A DNA stretch of 64,000 nucleotides. It comes from Dipteronia dyeriana (lineage: Eukaryota > Streptophyta > Magnoliopsida > Sapindales > Sapindaceae). Under the pieces are notes generated by a model. The model was not told where the DNA came from. It was given only the letters and a program-made list of their open reading frames with translations, and ran no database searches. Below, in pieces: positions 34,896-47,243 of the stretch (position 1 is the stretch's first letter; each line of letters opens with the position of its first letter). A program made the position numbers and the translations under genes. The stretch is from the NCBI GenBank assembly GCA_032871835.1, contig CM065295.1, forward strand, positions 27,352,501-27,416,500, written 5' to 3'.

Positions 34896-37800
34896 CTAAA
34901 GCATGTGAGGCATGTCTCGTAACCTTAGACCATCTAGGTGACCCAAAAACACTTTAGCCGGTAAGGTCTTCGTAAATGGATCAACATGATTGTCTTGTGA
35001 AGCTATCTTGGTGACGATTACATCTCCTCTCTGCACTATCTTTCTAATAAGATGATACTTTCTCTCTATATGCTTCCCTCTCTTGTGGCTTCTTGGTTCT
35101 TTGGAATTAACCATAGCACCACTGTTATCACAATAAAGTGTGACGGGCTTATCCAGATCTAGAACAACTTCCAGATCACTCAAGAACTTATGGAGCCAAA
35201 CAGCCTCTTTAGTAGCTTCACAAGCACCTACGTATTTGGCTTCCATGGTAGAGTCAGCAATGCAATATCTCTTGATACTTCTCCACACAATGGCTCCACC
35301 ACTCATGGTGAATACTGATCCAGACAAAAATCAGAATCCGTGTATCCTAACGGGATTAAATCCTGTTCGGAATACGCTAGCATATAATTTATCGTTCTTT
35401 GAAGATACTTGAGAATAGTCTTGACAGCAACCAATGATCCAGTCCTGGGTTGGACTGGTGTCTGCTGACTACTCCCACTGTATAGCAGATGTCCGGTCCC
35501 GTGCATAACATAGCATACATAAGACTACCTACTTCCGATGCATAGGGTACACGTCTCATATCCTCAACTTCTTGAGGTGTCTGAGGACACTGTTTCTTAG
35601 ACAAGTGAACTCCATGCTTGAAAGGTAAATTACCTTTCTTAGAGTTCTGCATCGAAAATCGCACAAAAATTTTATCGATATATGATGTCTGAGACAGTGC
35701 TATGAGTTTATTCTTACGATCCCTTATAAGTTGGATGCCTAGAACATAACTCGTCTCTCCCAAATCTTTCATTTGGAATTGACTAGCCAGCCAACCCTTT
35801 TACATTAGATAACACTCCCACATCATTCTCAATGAGTAGGATATCATCTTCGTATAGGACCAAGAAAACTACTTTCTTATCAAAGATGCGCTTATAGACA
35901 CAAAGCTCATCGCTATTTTGCTCGAAGCCATAGGTTTTGATCATATCACAAAACCTAATGTTCTAAGATCAAGATGCTTGCTTAAGTCCATAGATGGACC
36001 TTTGCAGCTTGTAAACCTTTTGCTCTTGATCTGGAGACACGAATCCCTCTGGTTGCATCATATAGATTCTCTCATCAAGATTGGCGTTCAAGAATGCAGT
36101 CTTGACGTCCATTTACCAAATTTCATAATCAAAATAGGTAGCAATGGATAAGAGAATCCTAATAGACTTAAACATGGCTACTAAGGTCTCTTCATAATCG
36201 ACCCCTTCTTTCTGGGTATAACCCTTGGCCACTAGCATTGCCTTGAAGGTCTCTACCTTCCCGTATACTACTCTCTTTCTCTTTTAGATTCACTTACACC
36301 CTATGGGTTTTACCCAATCCGGTAAGTCTACAAGATCCCAAACTGAGTTAGAGTACATGGATTCCATCTCAAGATTCATGGCTTTAAGCCATTCATTTTT
36401 ATCAGGATCTTCCATTGCATTCTTAAATGTCAACGGATCATCCACACTATCAGCAGAGACAACACCTTATCCCTCACCTATACCTAAATAGCGTTCAAGT
36501 TGTCTCACAACCCTCTCACTATGTCTAGGTGGTAGTGTATCCTGATCAGGAACCATCTGACTCTCAGATATTTATGGATCAATAACTCTTGTTGATGAAG
36601 CACTAGTCTCACTAGGCTCCAACTCATTCAATACAATCTTAGAATGAGGTTTATGGTCACTAATATAATTGTCCTCAAGAAACGTTACATTTGTCGATAC
36701 AAATACTTTGTTATCTTTGAGACTATAGAAATGTCCACCTCTGTTCTCCTTGGAGTATCCTACAAACAGGCAAACCACAGACTTAGAATCTAGCTTTCCA
36801 CTTATGTTCTTCAGCACGTGTGCTAGACACCCCCATATATGGAAATGTTGTAAACTAGCTTTACTACCATTCTATAACTCTAGGGGAGTCTTAGGAACAG
36901 ATTGGATGGTACTATAGTGTTTGTAACGCATATCCCCAAAAGGAATTTGGTAATGATGAGAAACTAATCATAGACCTTGCCATTTCCATCAGGGTTCTAT
37001 TTTTCCTCTCCGCTACACCATTTTGCTGAGGTGTACTGGGAGCTGTGAGTTGGGAAACTATCCCATGCTTGACCATGAAGTCTTTAAACTCTTGGTCAAG
37101 GTATTCACCTCCATGATCTGATCGTTGTGACTTAATAGTCCTACCTAATTGATTCTCAACTTCAGCTAGAAATTCTTTGAACTTTTCAAATGTTTCGACT
37201 TTCGTTGCATCAGGTAGGCGTATCCGTATCTTGAGTAATCATCTATAAAGGTGACATAATACTCATAACCACCCCTAGCTTTAACATTCATCGGTCTGCA
37301 TACGTCTATATGTATAAGCTCTAGCGGTTCTTTAGCTCTAAGCTCTTTTCTAGTAAATGATCTCTTAGTCATCTTACCTTCCAGACAAGATTCGCAGACC
37401 GGTAAGATGCCAACCTTTAACTCACTTAAATGTCCATTTTTTAATAGTCTTTCTATCCGGTCAAGGTTGATATGACAAGCCTTAGATGCCAGAGATACGT
37501 GTCATTATCTGGAGAAATCTTATGTCGTTTAGTTTTTGATTTTTCAACCTTAAACATTTTAGTGTTGAGCATTGTAGTATGTATTAACGGTCTTAACACA
37601 TACAAATTGTTTTCATTTATTTCTGAACAAATATTCAGACCATTCTTTAAAATAATAACAGACTTTATTATTAAAAGAAACAGAATATTTTTGTTCTAAC
37701 AACTTAGAAACGGAAATCAAATTCCGTGTAAATCCATGAATATTAAATTCATTGTCCAACAATATATAATTACTACAAAAACGTAATCTAATTACGCCCA

Positions 37801-38823
37801 TTGCTCATGTCGACACGACATCCCCTGACCCAACATGCATTGAAAAGGCTCCCTCCTCTAGCGGTGTCCAATAATCAGTCCACAACAGAGAGGAAAAACA
37901 TGATTAGTGGCCCCCGAATCAACTATCCAGGGTGATGAATCATCTTCCAATAAACAAGATTCAAGAACAAGTAAATCATAATTACCTTTCGTTTTCTTCT
38001 TCTTGACAGCCTCCTCCAGATATTGAGGACAGTTCCTCTTCCAGTGTCCAACCTTGTCGCAATGGAAACATTTTCCCTTGCCTTGGTCAGCGGAGGCACC
38101 CTTCTTTTTGCTATGGGCTTTCTTAGGTTTGGCCTTACCCCTCACCTTCCCAACAAACCTCTTCCTCTTTTTTTTTTTATTAGAGGAATATGGTTCGACA
38201 ACATTTGCCTCACCGATCTTGCCCTTATTGTCCTTAATCAAGGACTCAAAGGTAGCGAGCTCATTGAGCAACTGTGTAGGACTGAACTTTAACTTGTTCA
38301 TCCCATAGTTGCTTTTAAACTGATCGAAACTTCTCGGAAGAGTCGTCAGTATGATGCTCACATGACGGGGTTTGTCAATGGCCCTGCCATTGACTTCTGT
38401 CATGTTGAAGTAGGATATCATGCTCAGGACATGTTCCCGAACTGATGTACCTTCCTTCATGCGAGCGAGCATAGCGAAACGAACAACTTCGTGTCGATTT
38501 GGCTCGGAGGGCTGCCCGAACATAGCTTGCAATGACTCCACGATTTCGAATGTTGAAGTCATTGCTTCATGCTTTGTGACAAGCACGTTTGTCATTGAAG
38601 CCAACTGATACATTCGGGCCTTCTCATAAGATGAGACCCATCACTGGTATGCCTCACGAACAGTTCGTGTGGCATTGGTAGTAGGCACTGGAGGACATTC
38701 CTCCGTAAGCACAAACTTGAGGTCTTTGGTGACCAATATTGCATTAATGTTTAGTTTCCACTTAGTGTAGTTATCACTAGTTAATTTTTCGTTTGCGAGA
38801 ATTTGAAGTAATGCAGAAGACAT
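34896..38823 (-). pseudogene. Copia D gag-pol polyprotein, decayed
   Basis: Gag starts MSSALLQILANEKLTSDNYT at 38823 and, after one stop near 38640, is open for about 250 codons (38613-37858). It has a CCHC zinc knuckle CFHCDKVGHWKRNC (about 38030-38080) for RNA packaging. Protease follows with DSGATNH (about 37905-37925). Integrase core motifs HIDVCRPMN and FIDDYSRYGYAY lie at 37366-37166. RT shows YEDD instead of YVDD/YLDD at 35843-35854. The tether MKDLGETSYVLGIQL is at 35772, and RNase H (DSTMEAKYV, LYCDNSGAM) is at 35327-34960, with FTKTLPAKVF at the C-terminus. Frameshifts fall in integrase and RT. Overall it is better kept than copia B. Confidence 0.92.
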
Positions 38824-40345
38824 TTTTGCTTAAATAAATAAAATATTTATTCAGTCATTTATTTAAAACGAGTGCAAGTGTTTTGGTATAAATTTAAACA
38901 TGATGCATGAACATGTTTAACAAACTAAAACTACCCTAAAAATAGTTACTATACCACGACAATCCAACATACCACAAAGAAATGCCGTCTTAGGGTCGAT
39001 CAAATCTTTTCATGTTGGACTGAGACATTCTCAATCAAATGATATTCTAGAATAACTCTGATTCCATATCATTCAACCATCGTTTTTTCTGTCAGATTTT
39101 TAATTAACAAACTTAATCAAAACCTTTGTGAGTGTTACCCACCATTTCAGATCTCACGAGCTTAACTCGAGAATTGCCACCTTAGGGTCGGCCAATCCCG
39201 AAATACCCTTAGAAATCCTATCTGTTAGGAAGTCAACCTTGGTATTGATCTTTGTGGAAACCCTCCTTTGGGAGGACGAAAGCAAAGCCGTCACGAGGCC
39301 CTATTCGAATCTCAAGGTGTTAAACTAATGATGGAGACTGCGGGATATATATGTCATATATCCCTCTCCCACTCACTATTTTAAAACTAGGGTTTTCTAT
39401 TATCCGTTAACGCACCTAGACTTTACAGGATCAAATGGCTAACTTTAATCAAATTATCTAGTGCATTAACTAATTCATTATTAGAAACAAGTTCTAATTA
39501 ACTAATAAATTATTAATGATTTTTAACTATTAAAAATATAATCTATTAGTCAATAATCTAAGCTTTAGTAAACTATTTACTTTACTAAGGTCAGATTATT
39601 ATGAAAGTGTTTACCAAGTTTTAACTATTAAAACTCTAACACTTTGTTCGGTTCATTTATTATTATGTTATTAATCAAATTAATCCTAATAAATGAGCCT
39701 ATTAATCTAACTTATTAAATACTTTAATAACTAGATAAATATTTAATGAGAATTACCAAGTTTTTAACTATTAAAAACTAATCTCATTTTCATACATTAA
39801 AAAATATATAAAATATAGACTATGATGCATGTATGACATATCAAATATATTTTTGTAGACACATCTAGTCTAAATGACATACGTATGCATGATAATGTTT
39901 TTATCATCACATAATATAAAGCATACATGAATTGACCGAGTATTGTGGATTATTTAACCTAAAAAATTGAAATCTAAAATTACAAAAATACCTCATAAGG
40001 CTTTCCTTGGTCTTCTTGTAATTTTCGAGTATTCCAGTCTCTTCAGGTCACTCCGATTCATCTCATAAATCCTTCTTCACGATTTTTTCAGGTCTTTAAT
40101 ATGTGTTACAATTTTTTTTATTTACAATACAATAACAGTAAAATAAAAATAAAATAAAATAAAATAAAATAAAAATTATACAACCCATAAACCCTAAATC
40201 CACAATACCATAAAAAATTATGATCAACCGTGTTTAAATTAAAAAATTTAATTATATACATCCATACAATAATAACGATGGTGCCTACACATTAATACAT
40301 ACAGGAGCATCGAAAACAATTTCATGTTTCGAAAATAAAAAATTG
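38824..40345 (-). other. Copia D 5' leader, 1.5 kb, non-coding
   Basis: It separates primer site and gag. Copia B has only about 90 bp here. The two leaders agree near the primer site (GATGCTCCTG) and just before the gag ATG (ATGACTGAATAAATATTTT). In D the intervening segment begins GTATGT and the ATG is preceded by TTTATTTATTTAAG, so it could be a leader intron, but B's junction does not match a clean splice. It contains an AAAAT pentamer array at about 40138-40172 and AT-rich filler. Confidence 0.5.
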
Positions 40346-40357
40346 GCTCTGATACCA
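40346..40357 (-). other. Primer binding site, copia D
   Basis: On the minus strand this reads TGGTATCAGAGC, a perfect match to the initiator tRNA-Met site, 2 bp from the 5' LTR end. Confidence 0.9.
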
Positions 40358-40359
40358 AT

Positions 40360-42095
40360 TGTTGGAACCCCGTTCACCAGTAACGCAACGGAAATCAGTT
40401 TTTTTTTATACAGATCGTAATTGATCTGGAACCAGTGAACTTGAGATCGTAATTACTTTCGGAATTAAAACTTATAAAATTATTACAATAATAAAATATA
40501 TGTATATACATGAAATTGAAATCAATAAAATGAAAAAAAAAACGAAGCATACCAACGTTTGGAGGCTCATGCACTTTTCGATATGCTCCTGGTCTATACC
40601 ACTGATTTTCCTCGCCATATCCCGGACCTGGTAATAACGTGTGGGTGCATCACGGTCTCAGAAACTTGAATGGAGGATGCTGAAGAGCAAAGAATAAGAA
40701 ACTATTTCAGTTTCTTATTCTTTGATATCAGTCCACAAAATTTGTACACAATCTTTTCTCACTTTTGGGTGTTATTTTATGCACACACTCACACAAAAAT
40801 ATAATTCATACACAAACACTGCACTTTTAATCATCACACGCACATGCACTTTGATATATATATATATATGTGTGTTTTGTATGCGTGTATCAGTGTACGC
40901 ACCAACAACTTTCACAAAAAAAACAAAAAAAAATTGTTTTTGTTGATCTCTCTTGCAAACTTTCAAAGCAGAAAATCAAATCTTTTATCTTTTGTGAATA
41001 TATTGTTCACTTTTTAAGAAACACACACATATATATAAAATTTGTAACTTAAAAACGAAATCTTCTTTGATTCAGTTTTTCAAAAGTAATATATATCACA
41101 TATATAAATTTAACTTTTGAAAAACTCATCATATCTATATTTGAAAATAAAATCTATATTTTATTTATCAATTAAGATATTATATATATATATATATTTA
41201 AACAATTTAAATTCAAATATATTCAATTTTATTTTATAAATGAGATAATCATCATTCAAAAACAAATAACAACTAAAACCCTCCATTCATGACTAATTAC
41301 ACTATTAAATAATCTTATTATTTAATTGTCATAATTGTCATTTTAATCAATTGAATAATATAATTACTCAATCAACACCTGACATATGTCACTTTCGTAA
41401 CACAATTAATTGGGCAATCTAATTAATTAACCGTGACCCTTGTTACCTAAATCGATCGGGTTAGCAAGGGGACCTAATGGACCCACAGTATTTTGAGCTT
41501 CAATAATCATCGGAATCATTAATTAAACTCTTTAATTAATATTCCTTGATTCATAACTCCAGTGTTATTCCACTAAAAACTCGAAGTTGCATTCTCTCAT
41601 CTGCAGACGCTTTTACACAGACCGATACAACTCGGTGTCCATCGATATAACTATTACATATGATGTGAACCTCCATAGTAGTTCATAATTAGAGTTGGGT
41701 CATAATATCCGTTATACCCCTCTAATTACATATATCCTTTAAGTACCGTTGATTCTCTAATGGACAATAAATCATATTTCCTCACGGAATTAGAAGAGCG
41801 GTAACTATCATCTACTTCTCACAAGAGGGAGTGGATTTTACTATTGTGTACAAACCTTCCCAGCCACAAGTCAAACCGTAATCCCAACATGCAGAGTATA
41901 TTGATCAGGAAATACATTTGACATCACTCATGGTATATTAAAGACCACGATCTAACCTGAAGGAGTCGATAAAACACTAGGGGTTAAGATCACCCACATA
42001 TAGCCAACATTAGTTGATATATAGGAATCGCATCGATAAACAGATATTGGTTAGAGATTCATACAGATCATAGCCCAGTCCTATATGATCACATT
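40360..42095 (-). repeat. Copia D 5' LTR, truncated
   Basis: It matches 32728-34530 closely. It stops at CTATATGATCACAT, where element E begins, so the LTR start (promoter side) is missing. Smaller indels relative to the 3' LTR include loss of a segment near 41800. Confidence 0.85.
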
Positions 42096-43345
42096 GTTGG
42101 GATTATACTCGATAGTAAGAGTATAATAATGTATTTGACAATCTTTTCATATTAATAAAGTGATTTATAGTTAAAAAATCTTATAGCATTTATAGTTTAA
42201 TTATTATAATTTTCAAATGTAAGAAATCATAAGGTCAAAAGAATATGTGAAAAGAAGAATTGTTCATACATCTAGATATGTATGAGGTAGACACAATTCT
42301 TTAGTTAGTCTTGAATAATATTCACAACTTAATATAAAGGTTGGACGCCTTTATCTTGTCAAAGTTGTAGATTCTTTTGCTAGCATTTGATTGGGATCAA
42401 ATGTGTTATGATGAGTCTAAAATCATCAAAGTGTGGTGTCATTGGGTAAAATAATCTAGTGCACTGGGTGAATTGAATTGGATCACAGTGAAATACTTTA
42501 TCTAGAACCGTCAATGGATAAAAGTTTTCACTTGATGACAATCGGAGAGTCTATCTCAATCCTGAGATAAATGATGGACTTATGGTTACAAGTGTTATCA
42601 TTTGAGCTATCAATGAGTACGATTATATAGCATAGTCTATCCTCGATAGTTTGGTGGTATTCATTTGTTAATCGATAAAGGACTTCATTTATTGATATGG
42701 ACAGTGTGGCTCCATTTATTAAATTAGAGTAGAATATCATCATATGGATGTTTTGAGGCATTGGATATTAATTCTTAACATTAAGTTTTCAATAGTTTCT
42801 ATTGAAATATGGCTTCTGGACAAGTCAAAATATCCAAGTTTAAAATATGGTCATATGAGTAAATATGGTAACTTTGAGAGCTATAGACGGTCTATGAGCT
42901 CCTGACGATTACTGGTATTCTTCACGAGGATACACTTTCTCTAATAAGGTTTTCTAGGGTATGAATGAGCAATATTAACTTATTCTATCTTTATTTAAGA
43001 GTTCAATTTTAGTTCTTTAGTGGAATGAACTAAAATTAATAGATTGGATCTAAGTGAATCATTTGTTGATTGTGATTAGGTTATGTCTGTTGAAGCTTAA
43101 ATTTAGATAGTCTGACAAGATCCCCAATCTAAACGAACTTGCATGGATCACTTGACATATTCTACCGGACCAATTTAGGGGTCCATCTAAAATTGTATTA
43201 TGGCATGTAGACTTGTTTCTTTTTGTAAGAATGAGTCTAGTTCACATGTGGACTTTTTGTTAAGGTCCAATGTATTTAATAAACTAAGAAAAATAATATA
43301 TATGCCTATATAATGTCATGGGCGGCAAGGCTAATATATAAAAGC

Positions 43346-43406
<61 letters not shown>

Positions 43407-44317
43407 TAATTAAATGAAAATTAATTAATTTGGTAATTAATTAATTATTTAATTAAAAGTCAAAATATTTTTTCTAATAGGAGAAGGTCTCCTAATATTA
43501 TACTATTTTTGGTAGTATAATTAATTTTAAAGACTATATTTGATAAATAGATAAATAAAAAGAATTATTTATCTAGTCAAATTAGGAAGTTTTTAATATG
43601 GTCATATATACACTAATGAGTTGGATTAGGAGTCTTGGTGTCAGAAAGAATTCTTTTTGGAAAAAGATTCTTGGTCACTAAGTAAATCCCCCCCTAAGGA
43701 ACGGATTCTTGCCTACCAAGTAAATCCTTCTTAGGAGAGGATTTGGTCTCCTATACATACTACCTATTAATTTCGACTAAGACATAATTTTTGGTGTGAG
43801 AAGTTGTTTTTTATTTATTTATTATTGTTATTAAAAAATAACTTCGTCCAACACATTGTGTGAAGAATTCGGCCAAGTATAGAGAAAAGAGGGAACGTTT
43901 TTGTTTTCAATAGTACTTATCCTTTGCATCAAAAGGGTTTTGTGTACAACATCGAATCAATGTTCACACAAGTTTCAATCAAATTGATTTATAATTCAAA
44001 AGTGATCGGGCGTTCTTGGTTTTTCTCTTGGAAGATTATTGTGACTAAAAAAGAAGAAGATTTTGTTTGTTTCTATCCTTAGGTATATAATTTAAAGAAA
44101 GGGAGCCCACCCTCCTAGGTGATTCACGTTCGTGATTGGATTGGAAGATTTTGATGATTCAATTCGACGCTAGTTCAATCGTCACCAAAAAAAAGGTACG
44201 ATACTTTTTATATACATTAATTAATCTAGGGTTAAGGTTCTTATTATTGAAAAAGGTAAATTTTATTTATACTAAACCCTAATTTTTTCACGCTTCCGTT
44301 GTGCGATTTTCCCTACA
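42096..44317 (+). repeat. LTR of element E (2.2 kb)
   Basis: It starts TGTTGGGATTATACTCG, ends CCCTACA and is followed by a tRNA-Met primer site (TGGTATCAGAGC at 44320-44331). It is clearly the same family as 48502-50686. It contains a 27-unit AT microsatellite at 43349-43402 that the sister copy lacks. The LTR length and primer site fit a copia element, but no coding part of this family is in the window. Confidence 0.85.
43349..43402. repeat. AT microsatellite
   Basis: 27 uninterrupted AT units inside the element E LTR. Confidence 0.95.
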
Positions 44318-44865
44318 ATTGGTATCAGAGCCAGGTTGTACCCTTGATTAATTGATGTATGTGTACGTGAATATTTTTATTTTTATTGTATATATGCATG
44401 TTTTAGAAAGAGATGACACTCTAGGTATTCGCATATATATATAAATATACATTGGAATGTTGGATATATATATATATATATATTTTATATGTGGTTTGTT
44501 ATTGCTCAATTTTGGTCCTAGAATTTCAATGTATTTTTGTTTTGGGAATGTAACAAGAATAGTGACCTATCGTCACCTTAATTTCCTTATTGGTAGTTGC
44601 TATGTTTTATTTTATTTTATTGTTGTAATAAAAAAAAACTGCACTATATTGTAATAAAAAAAATGTTGTATTTTTTTTATTTAAAATTCTTCTGTAATAC
44701 ATTCATGTACCGAAGACTCAAAATTTTAAAGAATTGGAAGCAACCGAAACAAGTTTGGGACCGTACGAGCCAAAGCAACAAACGTGCGTGTGAAGAGCAC
44801 GCGACCACGATTGTTGTGGCATAGATTGCGCATGGCAGCCCTATGGAAACCATGGGTTGCGCGTG
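44318..44865 (+). other. Element E leader, truncated, non-coding
   Basis: The primer site and leader (GCATGTTTTAGAAAGAGATGA near 44396) match element G at 50687-51190. The leader also has GTGCGTG(T/C)GAAGAGC(A/G)CGC. Similarity ends near 44865, where the gypsy C antisense gene begins. There is no gag. Confidence 0.7.
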
Positions 44866-45112
44866 CAGATTCCTTGGGAGAGGCTCTGGTGGTCTGCCTG
44901 GAGCTGCTTTGTTTCGATATATCTTCTAAAACATCAACCGAATCAAACTCAGGTTGAGCCATAGAATAATCCACGTTTAATGCAGTGGGTTGGTAAGAAG
45001 CAAAAATATGACCCCAGAGAATGGACTCGAGCATAGCGATATTCTTATTATCACCAGCCTCAATGGCACGAAGAAGAAGCTCAAAATATTGATGACGAAA
45101 AATAGGATCCAT
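44864..45112 (-). pseudogene. Gypsy C antisense gene, first ~83 codons
   Basis: The minus strand opens with MDPIFRHQYFELLLRAIEAGD, paralogous to the start of the antisense gene of gypsy H (MDPVSRHRLFVIAFEALEHGD at 63500). It then continues as an acidic stretch (QPEFDSVDVLEDISKQSS). It is cut at about 44864 by element E's leader. It lies between pol and the 3' LTR in antisense, as in some Tat elements (Grande, RIRE2, Retand). The encoded protein's role is unknown. Confidence 0.65.
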
Positions 45113-45519
45113 ACCTTGAAAAAATATTTAAAAGGATGGAAGATCTGGGAAGAGCAAGGGGCTCGAAGGAAAAGAAAGTTAGGGATTGCTTTTTGCTAAA
45201 GAAAAATATCGAATTGTAAAAAGAGAAGTGAAATGCCTCAAGACAATATATACAAGAAAGTGGCATCACCAGGTAAACATGCGTCATCAGCCGAAAGTGG
45301 GGGAAGGTGCGTGAGAACCGAAAACAACGCGCCATTTGAATTTCAAAAAAGATACGTAATTATTTAATCAACCGAAATATGTATGGTTGATAATTGTAGC
45401 GCATTAAAAGAGGATTAATGGACTACAAGACAAAAATGTAGAGTGAATTAAACACACGCAGCCAGACGCATCCTACTTGTGACAGTTGTTTATCTGACCT
45501 CGTGTGTTTAAGGGGGTAT
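45113..45519 (+). other. Gypsy C 3' spacer and polypurine tract
   Basis: It holds the upstream region of the antisense gene and ends with AGGGGGTAT (45511-45519) directly before the LTR. No other feature is seen. Confidence 0.5.
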
Positions 45520-46242
45520 TGTTATTGGTAAAATCTAAAGAATGGTGAGTCAACATAACTACCCAAAGATGTGGGAGTTGGAGATGCCACGTCACCAAGA
45601 GTCAACTTTCCTGAACCTACCTAAGCTGACCAAAGATGGTTTCATAACACCTGGTCGAGGCTATCGAGATGGTTGGGTCAAAGCCTCCAATCGAGATTGA
45701 ATCATTGGTCAGGGAGAATAAGGCTTGGTCGGGTTTTGACAGATGATCAGTAGATCAACACGTGGATACTATCAAATACTTGCAGAATGAGTCATACTCC
45801 AATAAGGTGTCACGAAGCACACTTTGATAAGGAAGCGAATTTCCCTATCCATGCTATAGTCCAAATTAGGTAAGAGACCTAATACGTGTAGAACACGGAA
45901 CAGGAAAGAAGAATAAAATGACTCAAACACGTCAACTTCATTTACTTGTATAGCATGAATTAGGGTTCTATGCATGTATAACTAGACCCTAATAACTCCC
46001 ATGAAAGGGTTGAAGATAAATTAAGATTCTAGAGAGCACGAGAGACTGAGTGTTTAATCGATTATTCATAGTAAAGTTCTTTCCTCGCTGGTTTCCGACA
46101 ACCGTGGACGTTTCCCCGTTCTTGGGGTTTTACCACGTAAAATCCTCGTGTTTCTTTTGCTTTCATAACTATTCGTAATTAGCAATTGTGTGATTTCATA
46201 TACATTTTGTTAGACGTTTGATCCATCCAAAAATCACCGTCA
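45520..46242 (+). repeat. Gypsy C 3' LTR
   Basis: It begins TGTTATTGGTAAAATC after a polypurine tract and ends AAAAATCACCGTCA. The R-region-like block TTCTTGGGGTTTTACCACGT (about 46120) occurs in many plant gypsy LTRs and sets the orientation as plus. It is about 723 bp. At 46243 copia B LTR sequence resumes. The 5' LTR is not in the window. Confidence 0.7.
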
Positions 46243-47243
46243 ATAGTAATAGTTATATCGATGGACACCGAGTTGTATCGGTCTGTGTAAAAGCACCTGC
46301 AGTTGAGAGAGTACATCTTTGCGTTTTTAGTGGAACAACACCGGAGTTAATAATCAAGAAATATTAATAAAGAGTTTAATTAATGATTTTGAGGATTATT
46401 GGAGCTCAAAATACCGTGGGCCCATTAGGTCCCTTTACTAGCCATATCGATTTAGGTAAGAAGGGTCACGATTAATTAATTGGATTGTCCAATTAATTGT
46501 GTTACGAAAGTGACATGTATTTAATCAGGAATTAATTGAATAATGAGATTATTTAATTACTGAATAATGGTGATTAAATAAATTAAATAATAAGATTATT
46601 TAATTATGCTATTAAGCACTAAATGGAGGGTGTTAGTAGATATTTGATAGAGTAAGATAATATGATTATGTTATTTTATTAAATATTTGAAATGTTTAAG
46701 TTCAAAATTATTTTTTAAATAATTTTTAAATAAAAGATATGAGATATTTTTTATTTGAAAGTTTTTTAAAATCAAATAAAGATTTGATCAGATTTTTTAA
46801 AAGTTAAATATATATGTGATATATATTATATTTAAAAAAAAACGAATCAAAGTTTTTTTTTTATTAAAAGAAGATATCAAACAAAATCACTTTAAAAATA
46901 CATAACACGCATCAGTTCACTTGACTTTTTAGGAAAAGGTTGTGTGTGCATGAGGTGCATGTGATTTTAATCGTTTACCAGTCTTAGAATATAGTGAGGA
47001 AGTTAATTGGTACAGACCAGGGGCATATCGTAAAGTGAAGGAGCCTCCAAACGTTGATATGGTTTTATTTTCTTCTTCTTTATATTGATTACAATTTCCG
47101 TATATACATATATATATTTTATTGCAATAATCGATATGTATGAGTTCCAAAAAATTACGATCTCAAGTTCACTGGTCCCAGATACAGATTATGATCTGTA
47201 TAAAATTTTTACCGTTGCGTTACCAGTTAACGGGGTTCCAACA
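46243..47243 (+). repeat. Copia B 3' LTR, second half
   Basis: From TAATAGTTATATCGATGG onward it matches the B 5' LTR from about 23215 to its end, including GACACCGAGTTGTATCGGTC and the AACGTTGATATG block. It ends GGGGTTCCAACA at 47243. Confidence 0.8.

Larger units (their letters stand above)
32728..42095 (-). mobile_element. Copia D (Tnt1-like), nearly full length, minus strand
   Basis: Two inverted LTRs flank a gag-pol in the order expected on the minus strand. The 3' LTR is 32728-34881, the polypurine tract is the complement of ATCTCCCACTTG (34882-34893), gag-pol is 38823-34896, the leader is 38824-40345 and the primer site is 40346-40357. The 5' LTR is 40360-42095, its last about 340 bp lost where LTR element E begins. 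It is the same family as copia B and remnant I. It is the most complete copy here, though still broken by stops. Confidence 0.88.
28052..46242 (+). mobile_element. Gypsy C (Tat lineage), interrupted by other elements
   Basis: It is assembled from pol (28052-30671), 3' spacer (30672-30713, 32613-32727), antisense gene start (about 44864-45112), spacer with polypurine tract, and 3' LTR (45520-46242). The link is inferred: the antisense gene and LTR are in the place expected for a Tat element, and the LTR abuts the second half of copia B's 3' LTR exactly where C should end. The 5' LTR, gag, protease and most of RT are missing. Confidence 0.6.
22424..47243 (+). mobile_element. Copia B (Tnt1-like Ty1/copia), expanded by nested insertions
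   Basis: It starts at the 5' LTR (CGTTAGGATTTATTCCC) and ends at GGTTCCAACA, which closes the 3' LTR. AAAAC (22419-22423) and CAAAC (47244-47248) flank it, a 4/5 match expected for an old 5-bp duplication. Its own sequence is 22424-28051 plus 46243-47243; everything between arrived later inside its 3' LTR. The host sequence on both sides is minus-strand copia A, and the reading of A across the joined flanks makes sense. The element is dead: gag-pol carries many stops. Confidence 0.7.

Noticed and set aside
44457..44824. Short frames in the element E leader as a gag start
   Set aside because: No gag motif, AT-rich, and not shared as an open frame with element G.
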